Shown here piece after piece: positions 47,865 through 58,867 of a DNA stretch of 64,000 nucleotides; position 1 is the stretch's first letter; every line of letters begins with the position of its first letter. The stretch is from positions 3,852,001 through 3,916,000 of the forward strand of contig AP031358.1 in the NCBI GenBank assembly GCA_037833965.1, given 5' to 3'. This stretch comes from Marchantia polymorpha subsp. ruderalis (taxonomy: Eukaryota; Streptophyta; Marchantiopsida; Marchantiales; Marchantiaceae). Below the pieces are notes generated by a model. The model was not told the origin of the DNA. It did no database searches and saw only the letters and a list, made by a program, of their open reading frames with translations. The position numbers and the translations under genes were made by a program.

Positions 47865-48284
47865 TGTAACACTATGGTTTAGAGAGAAGCTCACTTGAAG
47901 ATAGAAACGTAAACTCTGAAGATGAGAGATACCAACAATGGTTCTCCTCTCCCTTATATAACTCTCACCAACAAGTACAAGGTGATAAGATCTAATCCCC
48001 ACCATCCATCCCACTCCTAGTGGATGGATGACGTGGCGGATAACCCTAACAAGCACACGGATCGCTGACATGACGCACCCAACTAACACACTAACTAACA
48101 CACTCAATCCTTACCTACAAGCACACGGATTGCTGACGTGGCACTGTCAACTAACACATTCACTCTGTACCTACCAAGTGCGCGGATCGCTGACGTGGCA
48201 ACTATGACTAGTGAACACTAAAGTATCTACATCAATATTTAGAGTAACCTCTACTTTAGTTCTAACTAACTAAAGATGGTTACA
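47865..48284 (-). repeat. Copy A 5' LTR (420 bp)
   Basis: Same ends and motif array as the 3' LTR, with about ten differences over 420 bases. It is flanked on the right by aatct, the near-match to aatcc at the left end of the element. Confidence 0.95.
47953..47963 (-). promoter_or_regulatory. LTR TATA box of copy A
   Basis: The minus strand reads gttatataaggg about 320 bases into the LTR, the expected place of the U3 promoter. The other LTR copies keep ctatataagg here, so this copy has one substitution. Confidence 0.7.
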
Positions 48285-48603
48285 AATCTATAGGAAGATA
48301 CAAGGATAGCATCGAATAGAGATGAATATGCTTGGTTTGTTAGTATGTCTTCCTTGGAATGTCATGGTTTGAGCAATATAATCCGGAGATAGATTGGAGA
48401 AGAAGAGTGATTACAAGTAGTGGTTGGAAGATTTATGAAGATACAATTAGATCTCAGAATATGAATTTATTACTCCTTTTGATGGGTAAAACATCTATTT
48501 CTAGAGATGATGTATGTTTTCTTGGATTTCTAAGAGATATTGAATCCACGAACAAAGTTTACATCTCAAAGTCAACGTTTCAACATGAAGATTATATAGA
48601 CGA
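48285..48603 (+). mobile_element. Gypsy copy B, continuation after the copy A insertion
   Basis: In plus orientation the first bases restore the protease-linker sequence interrupted at 43211. A frame at 48359-48649 gives WFEQYNPEIDWRRRVITSSG, SISRDDVCFLGFLRDI and so on, collinear with copy A protein. At about 48577 it jumps to the RNase H end (QRFNMKI-like), so RT and most of RNase H are deleted. It breaks off near 48603. No 3' LTR of B exists. A repeated atatagacgagca occurs at the breakpoint. Confidence 0.8.
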
Positions 48604-48636
48604 GCAAAGAATATATAGACGAGCATATTATTTTAT

Positions 48637-50005
48637 AAATCTACGATAGAATCTAGTGAATCCAAAAACTTTCTTCAATTGAGTTTGATACTCTTGTGCC
48701 ATACATTTTTCAATGTCTTTTATCTTCTTATTCATATAGTTGATAACTGCAGTTATGACTCTATGATCAAAGTAATCTATTTTTGACTTGCCAGATTCAC
48801 ATTTTGAAACTTTGACATACATTTGATATTCATTTTCTTGCAAAATTTGAAGTATTTTTTTGTAAATGAAATCTATGATCACTCCATGTTTTGTTATACA
48901 TCAATATATCATTTAGAATAACAATAATGAATTTCTCTAAATAAGTAAAAAATATTTTTAACATCAACTTCATGAATGTAGTTGATGCATTCGTGAGATC
49001 CAAAGGCATCATTAGATACTTAAAGTGATCATACCTAGTACAAAAAGTAGTCTTGTGGATATTTTCATCTACAATTTGAATTTGATTGTTGTCGCTCTTC
49101 ACATCTAGCTTGATCGGTACTTTGCTTCTTGAAATTGATCAAACAAATCATCCATATTAGGTAATGGATATTTTTTTTTCACTGTTTGCTGATTCAATCT
49201 CCGGTAGTCAATGCATAGTTTCATGGATTCATCTTTCTTCTTTACAAAGAGCACTAGAGCTTCATAAAAAACACTTGATTGTATGAATTCATTGCTTAAC
49301 ATCCCCTTCATTTGAGCTTTGCATTCTTTCAATTTGTTTGAAGTCAAACGATATGGAGTTTTGCAAGTTGATGACAAAGAGAAATAATTTCTCTTTTGAA
49401 ATCTAATTCAATTTCCATATTTTTTCTAACCACAACTTGTTATCACTTTTCTTTTCCAATCTAATTTCAAATTATATTGCTCCATTCAGAATCCTAAACT
49501 CCATTGCTCCATGGCATTTCAAGTATGAAATCATATCCAGCTAAACGAATTACTTTTCATTTAATGCTCTTCTTGTATCTACCTATGAATGATTCTACAC
49601 TTTGTGATAGTGATTCGGTCACTCCAGTTGTTGTTTGGCAATTCAACTTCTTCATTCACGTCCTTTATCAACATCATAGATAACTTCATAGCACAACTCA
49701 TTGACAAAAAATTCTCTGTTGCTTTAGTATCAATCAATATTTTCACCTTGTGTACTTCCATCCAAACCATATGTGACAATGAGTTCAGCTTGCTTTTTAC
49801 TCCTTCCATGAGATCCAATCATTGCTTTCTTCCAACCTCGTCTTATGTTTGCTTTGTGGAACAAGTAAGGCCGCGAAGCAAATACACAAATGATCTTTGT
49901 GATCCAAAACTTTTTTCTCAATCTCTTCATACTCTATCACCTCCATGTTGTTTAACAGTCGTTATTGTATGGATCATACTCCTTGTGATGGCGATCTGCA
50001 ACTTC
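48637..50005 (-). pseudogene. Gypsy copy C: RT to gag remnant, probably the 5' half of copy D
   Basis: The minus strand shows, in order from the right, the end of gag near 49960-50005, protease (ILIDTKATENFLS in the 49818-49579 frame), RT entry ([18 protein letters not shown], 49377-49105), RT palm (49102-48830) with VILNDILMYNK where the first Asp of the active-site pair has become Asn, and the FGFTRFYRRF connection near 48640. Stops and frameshifts are frequent. Orientation, divergence level and complementarity of content suggest that it and copy D are one element split by copy B. Confidence 0.75.
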
Positions 50006-50011
50006 CGGGAT

Positions 50012-50790
50012 GACTCACACTCGGGTTTACTTCAAATGACTTTGCGATAGCTCAACATGATTCTAGAAAATTAGAATTACTTCTCATGTTCATGTCCCAA
50101 ACATCCTCTCACACATTCTCTTCATTCATCACTCAAGTGTAAACATACGTCGACACTCCAAGATATCAAAAATCTCACTCTCTCATTGATGAAACAAGTT
50201 TTTATACATGAATTCTTCAAAATTGCTTGAGAATATCTTCTCTATTTCTATATATATAGTAATTGAAAATTTATCATAATAACAATTGGTAGTTCTTATC
50301 TATCTTACTTTTACAAAGATTAACCATAGTAAGTTTAAATGATTACTAATACAAGGCAACATGTTATTGTACTCCTAAAACTTCTAGATGTTTACTAATC
50401 CCTAGGTTGAGATGTCATTTGTGTCTTTGCAACTTCTAGAACCTCCACTTGCGACTAAATCAAATTTAGACTTAGTCTAAGCAATGAAGTTTTTAATATT
50501 TAGTGAAACCAACGAAAGTAAAGATGAAGTCAAAAATCTTTTACCTTTGAATCTAGACTTTTTAAGAGACAAAATAGAAGTGCACATTCTAATCTTTTTG
50601 AACTTCTTTTATTATTTTGCCAAGTATATATGTTAAAGCTCAACTTAGTCATCACAAGATAAACTTAGTAATAAATAACTAGACTTAGTCATAACTAGAT
50701 AGATTTGATTATAAATAACTAGACTTAATCATACCCAAGCTTACTATGATCAAGTTCTTAGATATTAATAATATTATTTCACACATGCAA
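50012..50790 (-). repeat. R1 LTR-like repeat, copy 1
   Basis: Alignable by eye with 58868-59588 in the same orientation, sharing gatagctcaacatgattcta (one mismatch), the caacatgttatt block and reiterated ctagacttagtcataacta units. It begins where copy C gag sequence stops, which suggests insertion into that element. On the minus strand both copies begin near tgtgtgaa, consistent with an LTR, but no partner proteins are certain. Confidence 0.5.
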
Positions 50791-51950
50791 CATCCGGTCT
50801 TACCGATCAAATTTGGCAAAACTAGACTTTTTCATATGAAATGGAAACACCTCGTTGTGAAAGTTTTTATTCTTGAAAGTATTCAAGGTTTTAAAGTTTT
50901 GTTTGAAAAGTAGATTATTGAATAATTATCAATAAAAAAATAAGTAGACAAAATTTCCAAAAAAATGTGGGATAAATTTATGGTATTATTTATTTACAAT
51001 AATTATTAATTGAAGCTAAATTTTACATCATCGAATTATTTCTTATTTACACCACTATAACATAACAATGACAAGATTGTTAACAAATTTTTAAAATCAT
51101 ATAAAAAATTTACTAATCATCAAATATCCACTCTTCATACATTAATGTCTAAAATATAAAATTCATCTCATAATGACATATACCAAAAAGAATTTCATCA
51201 TAAATAATATTGTTAACTAAATTTGAATTTTATTCAATTCAATATTTATTACATATCAATACTTGGATGTAGCCATTTGAAAAAAATATACGATGTTATA
51301 CAAAATATAATGAAATCATTATTTTATTGTAAATGATGGTTTACTTATCATGATATTGCAATATCATGTAAGTGGCTAATATAATACACATGATGAACAA
51401 TGTTAAAATATTAAATTAAAATTTTTTCATCAAAAAATTACTCTTAAATGAATGATTAGATCATCAAAATCATTCATTTTGATTTTTTAGATTGCATCAT
51501 AATATTTCATCTTAGAATTTGCCAACTTTGTGAATGTGCAAAATCTATTAAATTTTTTTTTGCAATTTAAAAATTGTTCAAGATCTTTAAATAATATTTT
51601 TTTCAAAAACATTCTCTTTTTTTATTTTTTTATTACATAGCATATCTTTAAGAATTTGATCTTATCTTTGTTATTGAAAATTAAATATGTAGACTTCAAT
51701 CAATATATTAAATAAAAATTTAATATTCTTATATTAAGTAATATAAGAATATCATTACTTGTTTAGCACTTCATTCAATTTCATACATAGATTTTAAGCT
51801 AAAATCCATTGGATGTTTGTATTTTTCATCATAAAAAAATAAATATTTTTTTTAATCTTTTCATAAAAATAAAAAATTTTACAGGTTTATTGCGTTTTGC
51901 TCATAAATATGGTTAAATAATGGCAAAAAGTGTACTTCTGAAAAGTCACA
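50791..51950. other. AT-rich non-genic tract
   Basis: No coding similarity is visible. It lies between the R1 repeat and the copia-2 remnant. Confidence 0.55.
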
Positions 51951-51959
51951 AAAGTATCG

Positions 51960-54150
51960 CAAAGATTAAGGAAATTATAATCATTCACCATGATTTATAC
52001 TTTACAATTTATACTCCATAACAAAAAGTTGTTTTTGGAATTTTTCAAAGAAACACCAAAAAAAGGTGTGCAATATGTTAAACCAATCAGATTTATCAAA
52101 TTAATTTTAGACTAAAGATGTCAATATTGCAATGTATTTGATAATTTTTCTCTTTTTAAATGCAATGAAAATCTGGACACTGTTTGAATTAAGTCACAAA
52201 AGGTATGGTTGATTATAAATATTTAAAGATATATTTGTTATACGGCTTATTGTCTCATACCTAAAAAAAATAGAAGTATGCTAGATACTACAACCAAGAA
52301 GAGGAATTTTCTTGAATATGCTAGTGATGTTAAAGATTATAGACTATGAGATCCAATAGTCTAGAAGATTAATGTTTGTAGATTTGTTTCTTTTGATGAG
52401 TCCAGATCTTTGAAAGAAGTAAAGATTTTTCAAACTTTCCATACTAACAAGTTCAAATCTGCATTCACAAAATGTTGTTGAAGTGGATTTTGATCAATAT
52501 GTGATTAATGATGTAATTATTATACAAATATTTTGCAAAAATTGGAGTAACATATTATCATCAATGAGTTTCAAATATAAACACTAAAGATCAATCAAAA
52601 TTATTTTCTAAAAGATAATTAAATTGAATTAGTATGACTTTTGTAAGGTATAGCTTATGGGTTGACTCATACATTTTTGAAGATCGTGATATTGATCATG
52701 AGCATGATGAACACACTACATTGATCTTAAAAGAAGAATTTTTTTAATCTTATAGAGTACCTCAAGCCTTTGTCAACAAGCTTGAGTGCAATGCTATCAT
52801 GAGGCAAAAATTGCAATCAATGATATATAACAAGACGTAAGAGCTAATGAAGCTTCTAAGGAATCAAACACAACAAGTAGATGACTCAAGTAAAATCTTT
52901 AACACTAGATTGATGGCTAAAGGTTTCATACAAGAGAAAAGTATGGAATATAACAAAGTGTTTTCACATGTAGTATAGTATGTTAAAATTTGACTAGTAT
53001 GTGCATTTGTAGTAATGTTTAGTCTGATTATGAATCAAATAGATGTAGTTATTGCATTTTTTAATGGAATTTTAAGAGAAAAATCTACATGAAATAACCA
53101 ATTGGCTTTGAGTATAAAGAGTAAAAGAAGTTGGTTTGTATTTTGCTTATATCATCATTTGGGTTGGAGCCAGCTTTTAAGCCATGAACTTCAAGGTGTG
53201 ATGAATTCATAAAAGCACAAGAATTTTCACTGACTGTGTATGATCCATGTATATATATATATATATATATATATGAAAAAGATGAATCATGAGATTATCA
53301 ATCTTAATACATTAGTAATCTACGTAGATAACATGTTCATCTTGACAAATGATCAATTTGATGTTGACAAATACAAGATCCAACTGAAATTTTCATTTAA
53401 AATGATTCAATAAATTCAAGAAGATATTAGAGATGAATATTCATAGCAAATTAGAAAAAAAAAACTATATTGAATCAAGATAGGTACGTTCAACGTATGA
53501 TTGAAAGATTCAACATGTCAAACCTCTAAAAAATATGAAATCTTTGTCATCATCTTTCAAAATTTTTGCAGCTCAATGTCCAACCAATGTTATTAATAAA
53601 GTCTATATTAAAATGCTATAAACAAACTCATGTATTTGATAATTTTCACAAAATCTGATATTGCTTTAGTTACTGACAAGATGAACAAATACATGTCAGA
53701 TTGAAGAAAGATGCATTGAAAAGCACTAAAATGTATTCTCGTGTATCTAAAAAATACAAAGAATAATGATATATTGTTTGATGGTCCATTAGAAAGTGTC
53801 AAATCCTTTTAGGCTATGTTGACGCCGACTATAATTTAAATCCAAACAAGAAAAAATCTACAACTTAATATGTGTTTACATTTGGTGGAGAAAACATTAG
53901 TTGGAGATTTACTTTGCAAAATTGTGTAACTCATTGCATATCAAAAATTTAATAAGTAATAAGAGCAGAAGCAATAAAGAAAACTATTTGGTTGAATAAG
54001 CTTATCACATAAATGAGATTGAAACAAGAGTGTGTCAATATTTATTATGATACTTGAAATGCTTTATATCTTGATCTAAATTAAGTGATGGACAACAAGG
54101 TGAAAAATATTGACATCAGATATTACTTTATTGAACATGTAGTTTGTGAT
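51960..54150 (+). pseudogene. Copia-2: heavily decayed Ty1/copia pol
   Basis: The plus strand retains, in order, an integrase end (IYTP-QK-VVFG region near 52010), a C-terminal integrase stretch (TAYCLIPK...SMLDTTTKKRNFLEYASDVK...DPIV near 52245-52355), RT (NTRLMAKGFIQEK, YNKVFSHVV, QIDVVIAFFNG near 52905-53070) and RNase H (NKYMSD near 53680; ILFDGPLESVKS near 53770; IDIRYYFIEHVV near 54115). Motif order is exactly that of Ty1/copia. Many stops and small indels make it non-functional. LTRs were not identified unless the R1 pair belongs to it, which the opposite orientation of R1 argues against. Confidence 0.75.
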
Positions 54151-54544
54151 TAAAGATCAAGCTAATCAAAATTGATGGTAAATCAGACCCTCCAACAGTT
54201 TGTGCATTATATCAGTTTCGGACCATGTACTGGTTTGCCGAGTCAGTAGTTGGTCGCACTACAGTTGGTTTTGGAGGCAGAGATCTGACAGGTAGTGCAG
54301 TTTGCCCCCGATCTGACAACTGGTAAACCATGGTTATCAAGTAAAATGATAGAGCCGGTGGGCCGTTTCTCAAATGGTTGGATAGAAGAATAGAATCGCA
54401 TGGAATACATTTTGAACGCCGCCTCAAGGGTCCAAACTTGCCTTCTTTATAGATTGTTTGTGCACTGTGACTCATTCGCAACTCAATTTCCCCTTCTACA
54501 CCCCGGGGTCAATAACAATACCGTCCACGTCCCAGTCAAGCGGC

Positions 54545-54940
54545 ATCAAAATGTCAGATTCAAGCTTTGACGATGGTGTTAGCAACATGACTTCTCTCAA
54601 ACCATCTATTGATCCTACCAAGCGCGGAAAACGTAAACAACTATGACGCCAAACCCAGGCGGAAGTGATGATCCGGGAGCGAAGTGAATCTCTGGAACCA
54701 GTAGCGCCGGAGTCCAATCCAACGAAGCGCAAGCGAGAAAAAACATCTTGGGTATGGAAACATGGTGAAGAGCGGATGATCAACGGTGCGGATTGGTGGG
54801 TGTGCAACCTCTGTCCGAATAGATCTACACCAAAGCGTTACAAAGTATCATCGGGAACCCACGCGCCAGCCAGTCATCTCAAAGAAAAGCACGGCAAGGA
54901 GGAAGAAATCAACTGCAAGGTGCAACGCCTGATTCTCTGA
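54545..54940 (+). pseudogene. hAT transposase N-terminus with BED zinc finger
   Basis: From an ATG at 54551 the frame runs, through one in-frame TGA (54644-54646, a possible CGA decay), to 54940. Numbering from the ATG at 54665, the BED-type finger has the aromatic pair W29/W31, C47-x2-C50 and H71-x4-H76, preceded by a basic KRKREK stretch. BED fingers of hAT transposases bind transposon ends. The frame stops after IL at 54940, where AT-rich sequence begins; the catalytic part resumes about 3 kb downstream. Higher GC than the flanks supports an inserted origin. Confidence 0.75.
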
Positions 54941-57200
54941 ATATTCTCTAAAAAAATTTAGAGAATATTTGATTATATATTGTATGAAATGATAATAAAA
55001 ATGATTATGATTTCTTGATAGTTCCTTATTTAATATTTTGTGATAAAAAATTTATTTTTATATATGTAAAATTATCTTAAAATGTCTCATATATATATAT
55101 TTATATTTATATTTAAAACTCATCATAAATTAAGAATAAAACTCTTGTAATGTTTTTTACGCTACTAGATATTTCCAAAATGTTATCTTGTTGCAATCAA
55201 GTTGAATGAAATATATTACTAAGTTGAATGAAATATATTACTGATTGAAGTAAATTTTTCTACAAGTGGAGATTATCAAGATCTAGCTCATAATTTTATA
55301 ATATATATTTACTATCTAGTTTTTGGCTCTTATTGTCTAACAATTTAAACCTCTCTTTAGTACAAAGCTAACGTGAGACGGAAGGGAATTAACTAAAAAA
55401 AATCCATACAATCTTGCACCAGATAATTGAACAATTAAAGGTACCTATACTCCTTATAGATTGCATTAGGTATCATATTAATAACATGGACTTCAAATCT
55501 TAGTCTTAAAAGAACTGAAAATATGACAAACACTTCAATGTTTTCACTATGCCAATTCTATAGTTATAATAATCAAGAAACGATTAAAAGAATTTACGTG
55601 CTTTCACCAAAATTATAGCACACATTTTTTTCTCACATATGCATAAAAGATGGATCCAATTATAGGTTTTATGCATTGTAGTCCCCTTTTCCTTATGTTG
55701 GAAGCAAGCATTTGTATTTCGGTTACACTTCGAATGGAAACGGGAGAAATCCATATTTTTTAGACTTTCGACCTTTCACGTAGTCAGGAAATGTTCAACG
55801 TAGATATCAATCTATGTTTGCTGATGAGGCTGAGTATGAGATCGATTTTTTCGCCTCTTATGGAAAGAGTTTTGCTCATGTTACGATCTTTGGGCATCGT
55901 GTTTATCTAATGTTCGATTGTCTGCGAACTAGATCACCCACTGGTTAGAGGATCTTTTGGATCAAAACAGTGACAACATTTACAGGAAGTGTGTTTAGTC
56001 AATCGAGTGTTTTCATTCTCGTATTGTTTTCCAGGTTCGTACTCTGACTGGAGCATTTTATATCGATGTCAAGTAAATGTCTCATTTTTTAAGTTTTTCA
56101 ACATCTGAATATCAGGAATTTCTCTAAGCTGAGCTTGGGTCCGGCATATGCAGAAGCTTTCGCCGTCGTCATTCATTGTGATAGTGAGTTGTGTTTTTCA
56201 AGTCCTCTGTGCTGATAAAACATTCTGTATTGGCAGGTGTGCATGCTCTGTTCGAGGGCTTGGGGAACACATAAATAAATTTTACAAGAAAACTAGATTT
56301 TTATATCTATGCAACTAGATCATAGTAATATCAAGTAATATATATATATATTCTTTTCTCAATTTATGTATCTGAAATGCTAAAAATCTATTCAAAAATG
56401 TATACAAATGATTACATATGGCTATGAAAATGCTTTTTAAACCATTACATAAATGGTATTATTTAGATATAAATACTATTTTAGGTTAAGAGCTTTGTAT
56501 ACTTTACATATTTTTTGAATGTTGGGTAGGATTTGAAAATATTTAGATAAAGGAAATTAATTCTAATGCTAAACTTATTTATATTTGAGAATTTTTAGTC
56601 AAATATATGTATATAACAAAAATATTTATAAGATATGTGAAATATTATTTTTTCTTATTGATAAATTTTAATTATTTTTTTTCATTTTCATCAAAATCAA
56701 ATGAAAAAATTTCAAATTAATGGTTAAAAAATTAAATCTTTTATGGTTAATTTTTTTTGGCTAATTGAATTTACAAGCTTTGGCCAATAAAAAATTATTT
56801 CAAATTTTTAGAGATTTAAATTTAAAAAAATAAAATTCTATTGGACTATAGGTTTAAGTGTTAGCATTAATTTTCAAAATTTAGCCTTAATATTAAAATT
56901 GCTTCAAAGTATTGTTGATAATATATGATGATCTGAAGTTTAAAGGATAAATTCATAAATTATAATCTATTTGGGATGGATTTCTCTGAAAAGCTTAAAT
57001 ATTTTAAAAATTGTATCTACAAAGTATGAAGGTGTTAGTTGTGAAAACAAACTTGAATAACATTCTGAAATAGCTAGATCCAAGAATTTTTCAAGCATTT
57101 TTGAAATAAGAGTGGGATACTCAAAGATGCTATTTGTAGAATTTTGGAGATGCCATTTGTAGAAAAATAGTGGTTGAAGGCGGCAAGAACCATTTAGGAG
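54941..57200. other. AT-rich insertion or intron-like block inside the hAT region
   Basis: Separates the BED and catalytic parts of the transposase. A GC-balanced patch at about 55680-56280 has open stretches (a frame including MFADEAEYEIDFFASYGKSF and another with SLGPAYAEAFAVVIHCD) that I cannot place in a family. The remainder is AT-rich. Confidence 0.45.
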
Positions 57201-57202
57201 GT

Positions 57203-57640
57203 TCATGCACTTGAGAGGCAGCGATGACTTGTTATAAGTTTTATAATGAAAAGTCTCGACTCCTTCAAATCATTTGGTAGTAGTACATTGCAACTGTAAT
57301 CATTGCGATGATTTCCAATAGGGTTTGGATTTAAAGATGTACCATTGGGGTTCCTCAATAAATTCAGTCGTGTAGGAGTTATTGACTCCTTGAACACTGT
57401 GCAGTGAGCCTGGACATCTAAACCCTGACAGGTTAGAAGCTTGCATCGGGTATTCACACCCAAAATCCTCACCACTCGCCACTCCAAGGGTGCGTCATGG
57501 CTAATGATGAGAAGACAATTGGGATGACGTCCAAGGATATGTTCATTCTGAAAACCAAAATTGTCATTAATCTGCAGAAAGAGTACGGTCTTTATTGTTG
57601 AATGAAGAACCGCAAAGCCAAGGCGGAATCTAGTTATCAT
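57203..57640 (-). other. 145-codon open frame of uncertain nature, faint FHA-like motifs
   Basis: The minus-strand frame has GC-balanced composition and starts with an ATG. It contains ILGRHPNC, and later LLRNPNGTSLNPNPIG. An FHA domain typically has a (L/I)GR...C motif followed by NGT-x-(V/L)N. The intervening part lacks the diagnostic SxxH, so the similarity may be chance. If real, it would be a captured gene fragment inside the hAT element. It overlaps the plus-strand region leading into the transposase. Confidence 0.2.
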
Positions 57641-57849
57641 TTTCTTTCCTCGCTGTCAAGGATACTGGCAAACATCTTCGTTGCAATGACAACTCTTTTG
57701 TCTGCTACAACAAATGCATCATTGTTAATCAATACAAACTAGCCAACAAAACTACCGCAATGTCAAAACACTCCTGTACTCCTGTAGAGATCAACTAGGT
57801 GATGACAATTATGGCGACGAGCCGCGATGCAACTGCAATTGAAAAAAAA

Positions 57850-58604
57850 AACTCATCACCAGAGCATTGGCGGACATGTGCGCAGTTGACATGCGTACTT
57901 TTCACATTGTGAAGGATATCGGCTTCAAAGAATTATACGCAGATTGTCCTAAACATTGACGTGAAGTCAAAGGTCGGCATGCGTGTGGACAACATACTTC
58001 TTGATCCGACCACAATTAGTAAAAATTTGCACCTTCAGTCTAGTGTTGAACGCATTGCATTGACTACCGCCCTGGAGAAGCATCTAGCGGAAGGTATTCG
58101 AATTGGCAGCACTACCGATATTTGGACCGATGAAATCAACAAGATCTCTTTCCTACCAGTCACCGCGCACCTCATCGATAACGAGTTGACTATGCATCAC
58201 CACACGCTAGCATGCAATTCATTCTCTAGGCCGCATCATGGATCCGACGTCATGGAAAAGTACGAGGACGCTTCATGCAAATTTGACATCAATAGCTATG
58301 ATGAGGTTACGACTCTAATATGCACTTTGCAGATGACAAACTCAACCTTTACGATTGGATTTTGTGTTGTGATCACATCATTGATACCATCCTCACTATA
58401 GGAGGACTTGTATGGGCAACGCTAAGAAATATGTTTTCTTCATATGAGTTTTACGATCAGATTCTTGAACAGTTTGACAAGATTGATCACGCCAAAGCTC
58501 TTGTGACATACGTCAATAAACTAAATCTTCAAGATGAGCTTGCAAAGATCATTATAAAGGAGAATGCGACGCGATGGATCAGTGAAAATTTTTTAGTTTC
58601 ATGA
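57850..58604 (+). pseudogene. hAT transposase catalytic region remnant
   Basis: Upstream readable sequence (RALADMCAVDMRTFHIVKD, about 57868-57925) matches the hAT segment preceding the catalytic core. The frame 57961-58401 has TTDIWTDEINKISFLPVTAH, the strongly conserved hAT region with a catalytic-type Asp. A frameshift near 58345 moves reading to 58320-58604, with CCDHIIDTIL (normally C-x2-H-x-LN) and ATRWISE (normally TRWNST). The C-terminal dimerisation domain is absent. A hAT transposase cuts and pastes elements with 8-bp duplications; this copy is dead by frameshift, stops and truncation. Confidence 0.75.
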
Positions 58605-58821
58605 ATCCACTCCCTTTCTCAAAACGTGTTTTTGTGAACAAAATGTACAAGGTTTTTTCATTGTATCATAAATGACTATCGGATACATATTGTATGTATT
58701 ACTCTTGAGCATGTCTTTTGCTCTCTCATTTTCCAACGTCAGCCTCATATGCTCTCTCATCGTCATATTTTCTTGGGCAAACAGATTAATCCTAAATATT
58801 ATTCTTCTAGATTGAGGTTTC

Positions 58822-58867
58822 GATAACAAAACCAAAAATGTGATCTCACATTTTTGGTTTTGTTATC
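58822..58867. repeat. Perfect 46-bp palindrome (22-bp arms, 2-nt centre)
   Basis: Left arm 58822-58843 and right arm 58846-58867 are exact reverse complements, separated by tc. It sits between the hAT remnant and R1 copy 2. The outer arm gataacaaaacc weakly resembles a decayed tRNA-Met primer binding site next to the R1 repeat. Confidence 0.95.

Larger units (their letters stand above)
43212..48284 (-). mobile_element. Gypsy copy A: chromovirus-type LTR retrotransposon, youngest full insertion
   Basis: Structure on the minus strand: 5' LTR 47865-48284, primer binding site, leader, protease, RT, RNase H, zinc finger, integrase with chromodomain, polypurine tract, 3' LTR 43212-43631. Both LTRs are 420 bp and differ at about ten positions by eye. 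LTR ends are TGTAAC...GTTACA. The domain order RT-RNase H-integrase and the C-terminal chromodomain place it in Ty3/gypsy chromoviruses. It lacks the gag knuckle region seen in copy B, has stops and a frameshift in pol, and carries a solo LTR at 46249-46668, so it is non-autonomous. Without that insert it would be about 4.65 kb, slightly short for the group. Confidence 0.95.

Noticed and set aside
43191-48107. Three near-identical 82-99-codon frames starting MSVLVSVLVGC or similar
   Set aside because: They lie inside the three LTR copies and simply reflect repeated non-coding LTR sequence.
54212-54807. Minus-strand frames of 89 and 103 codons
   Set aside because: They overlap the BED-finger transposase frame on the other strand and have no domains.
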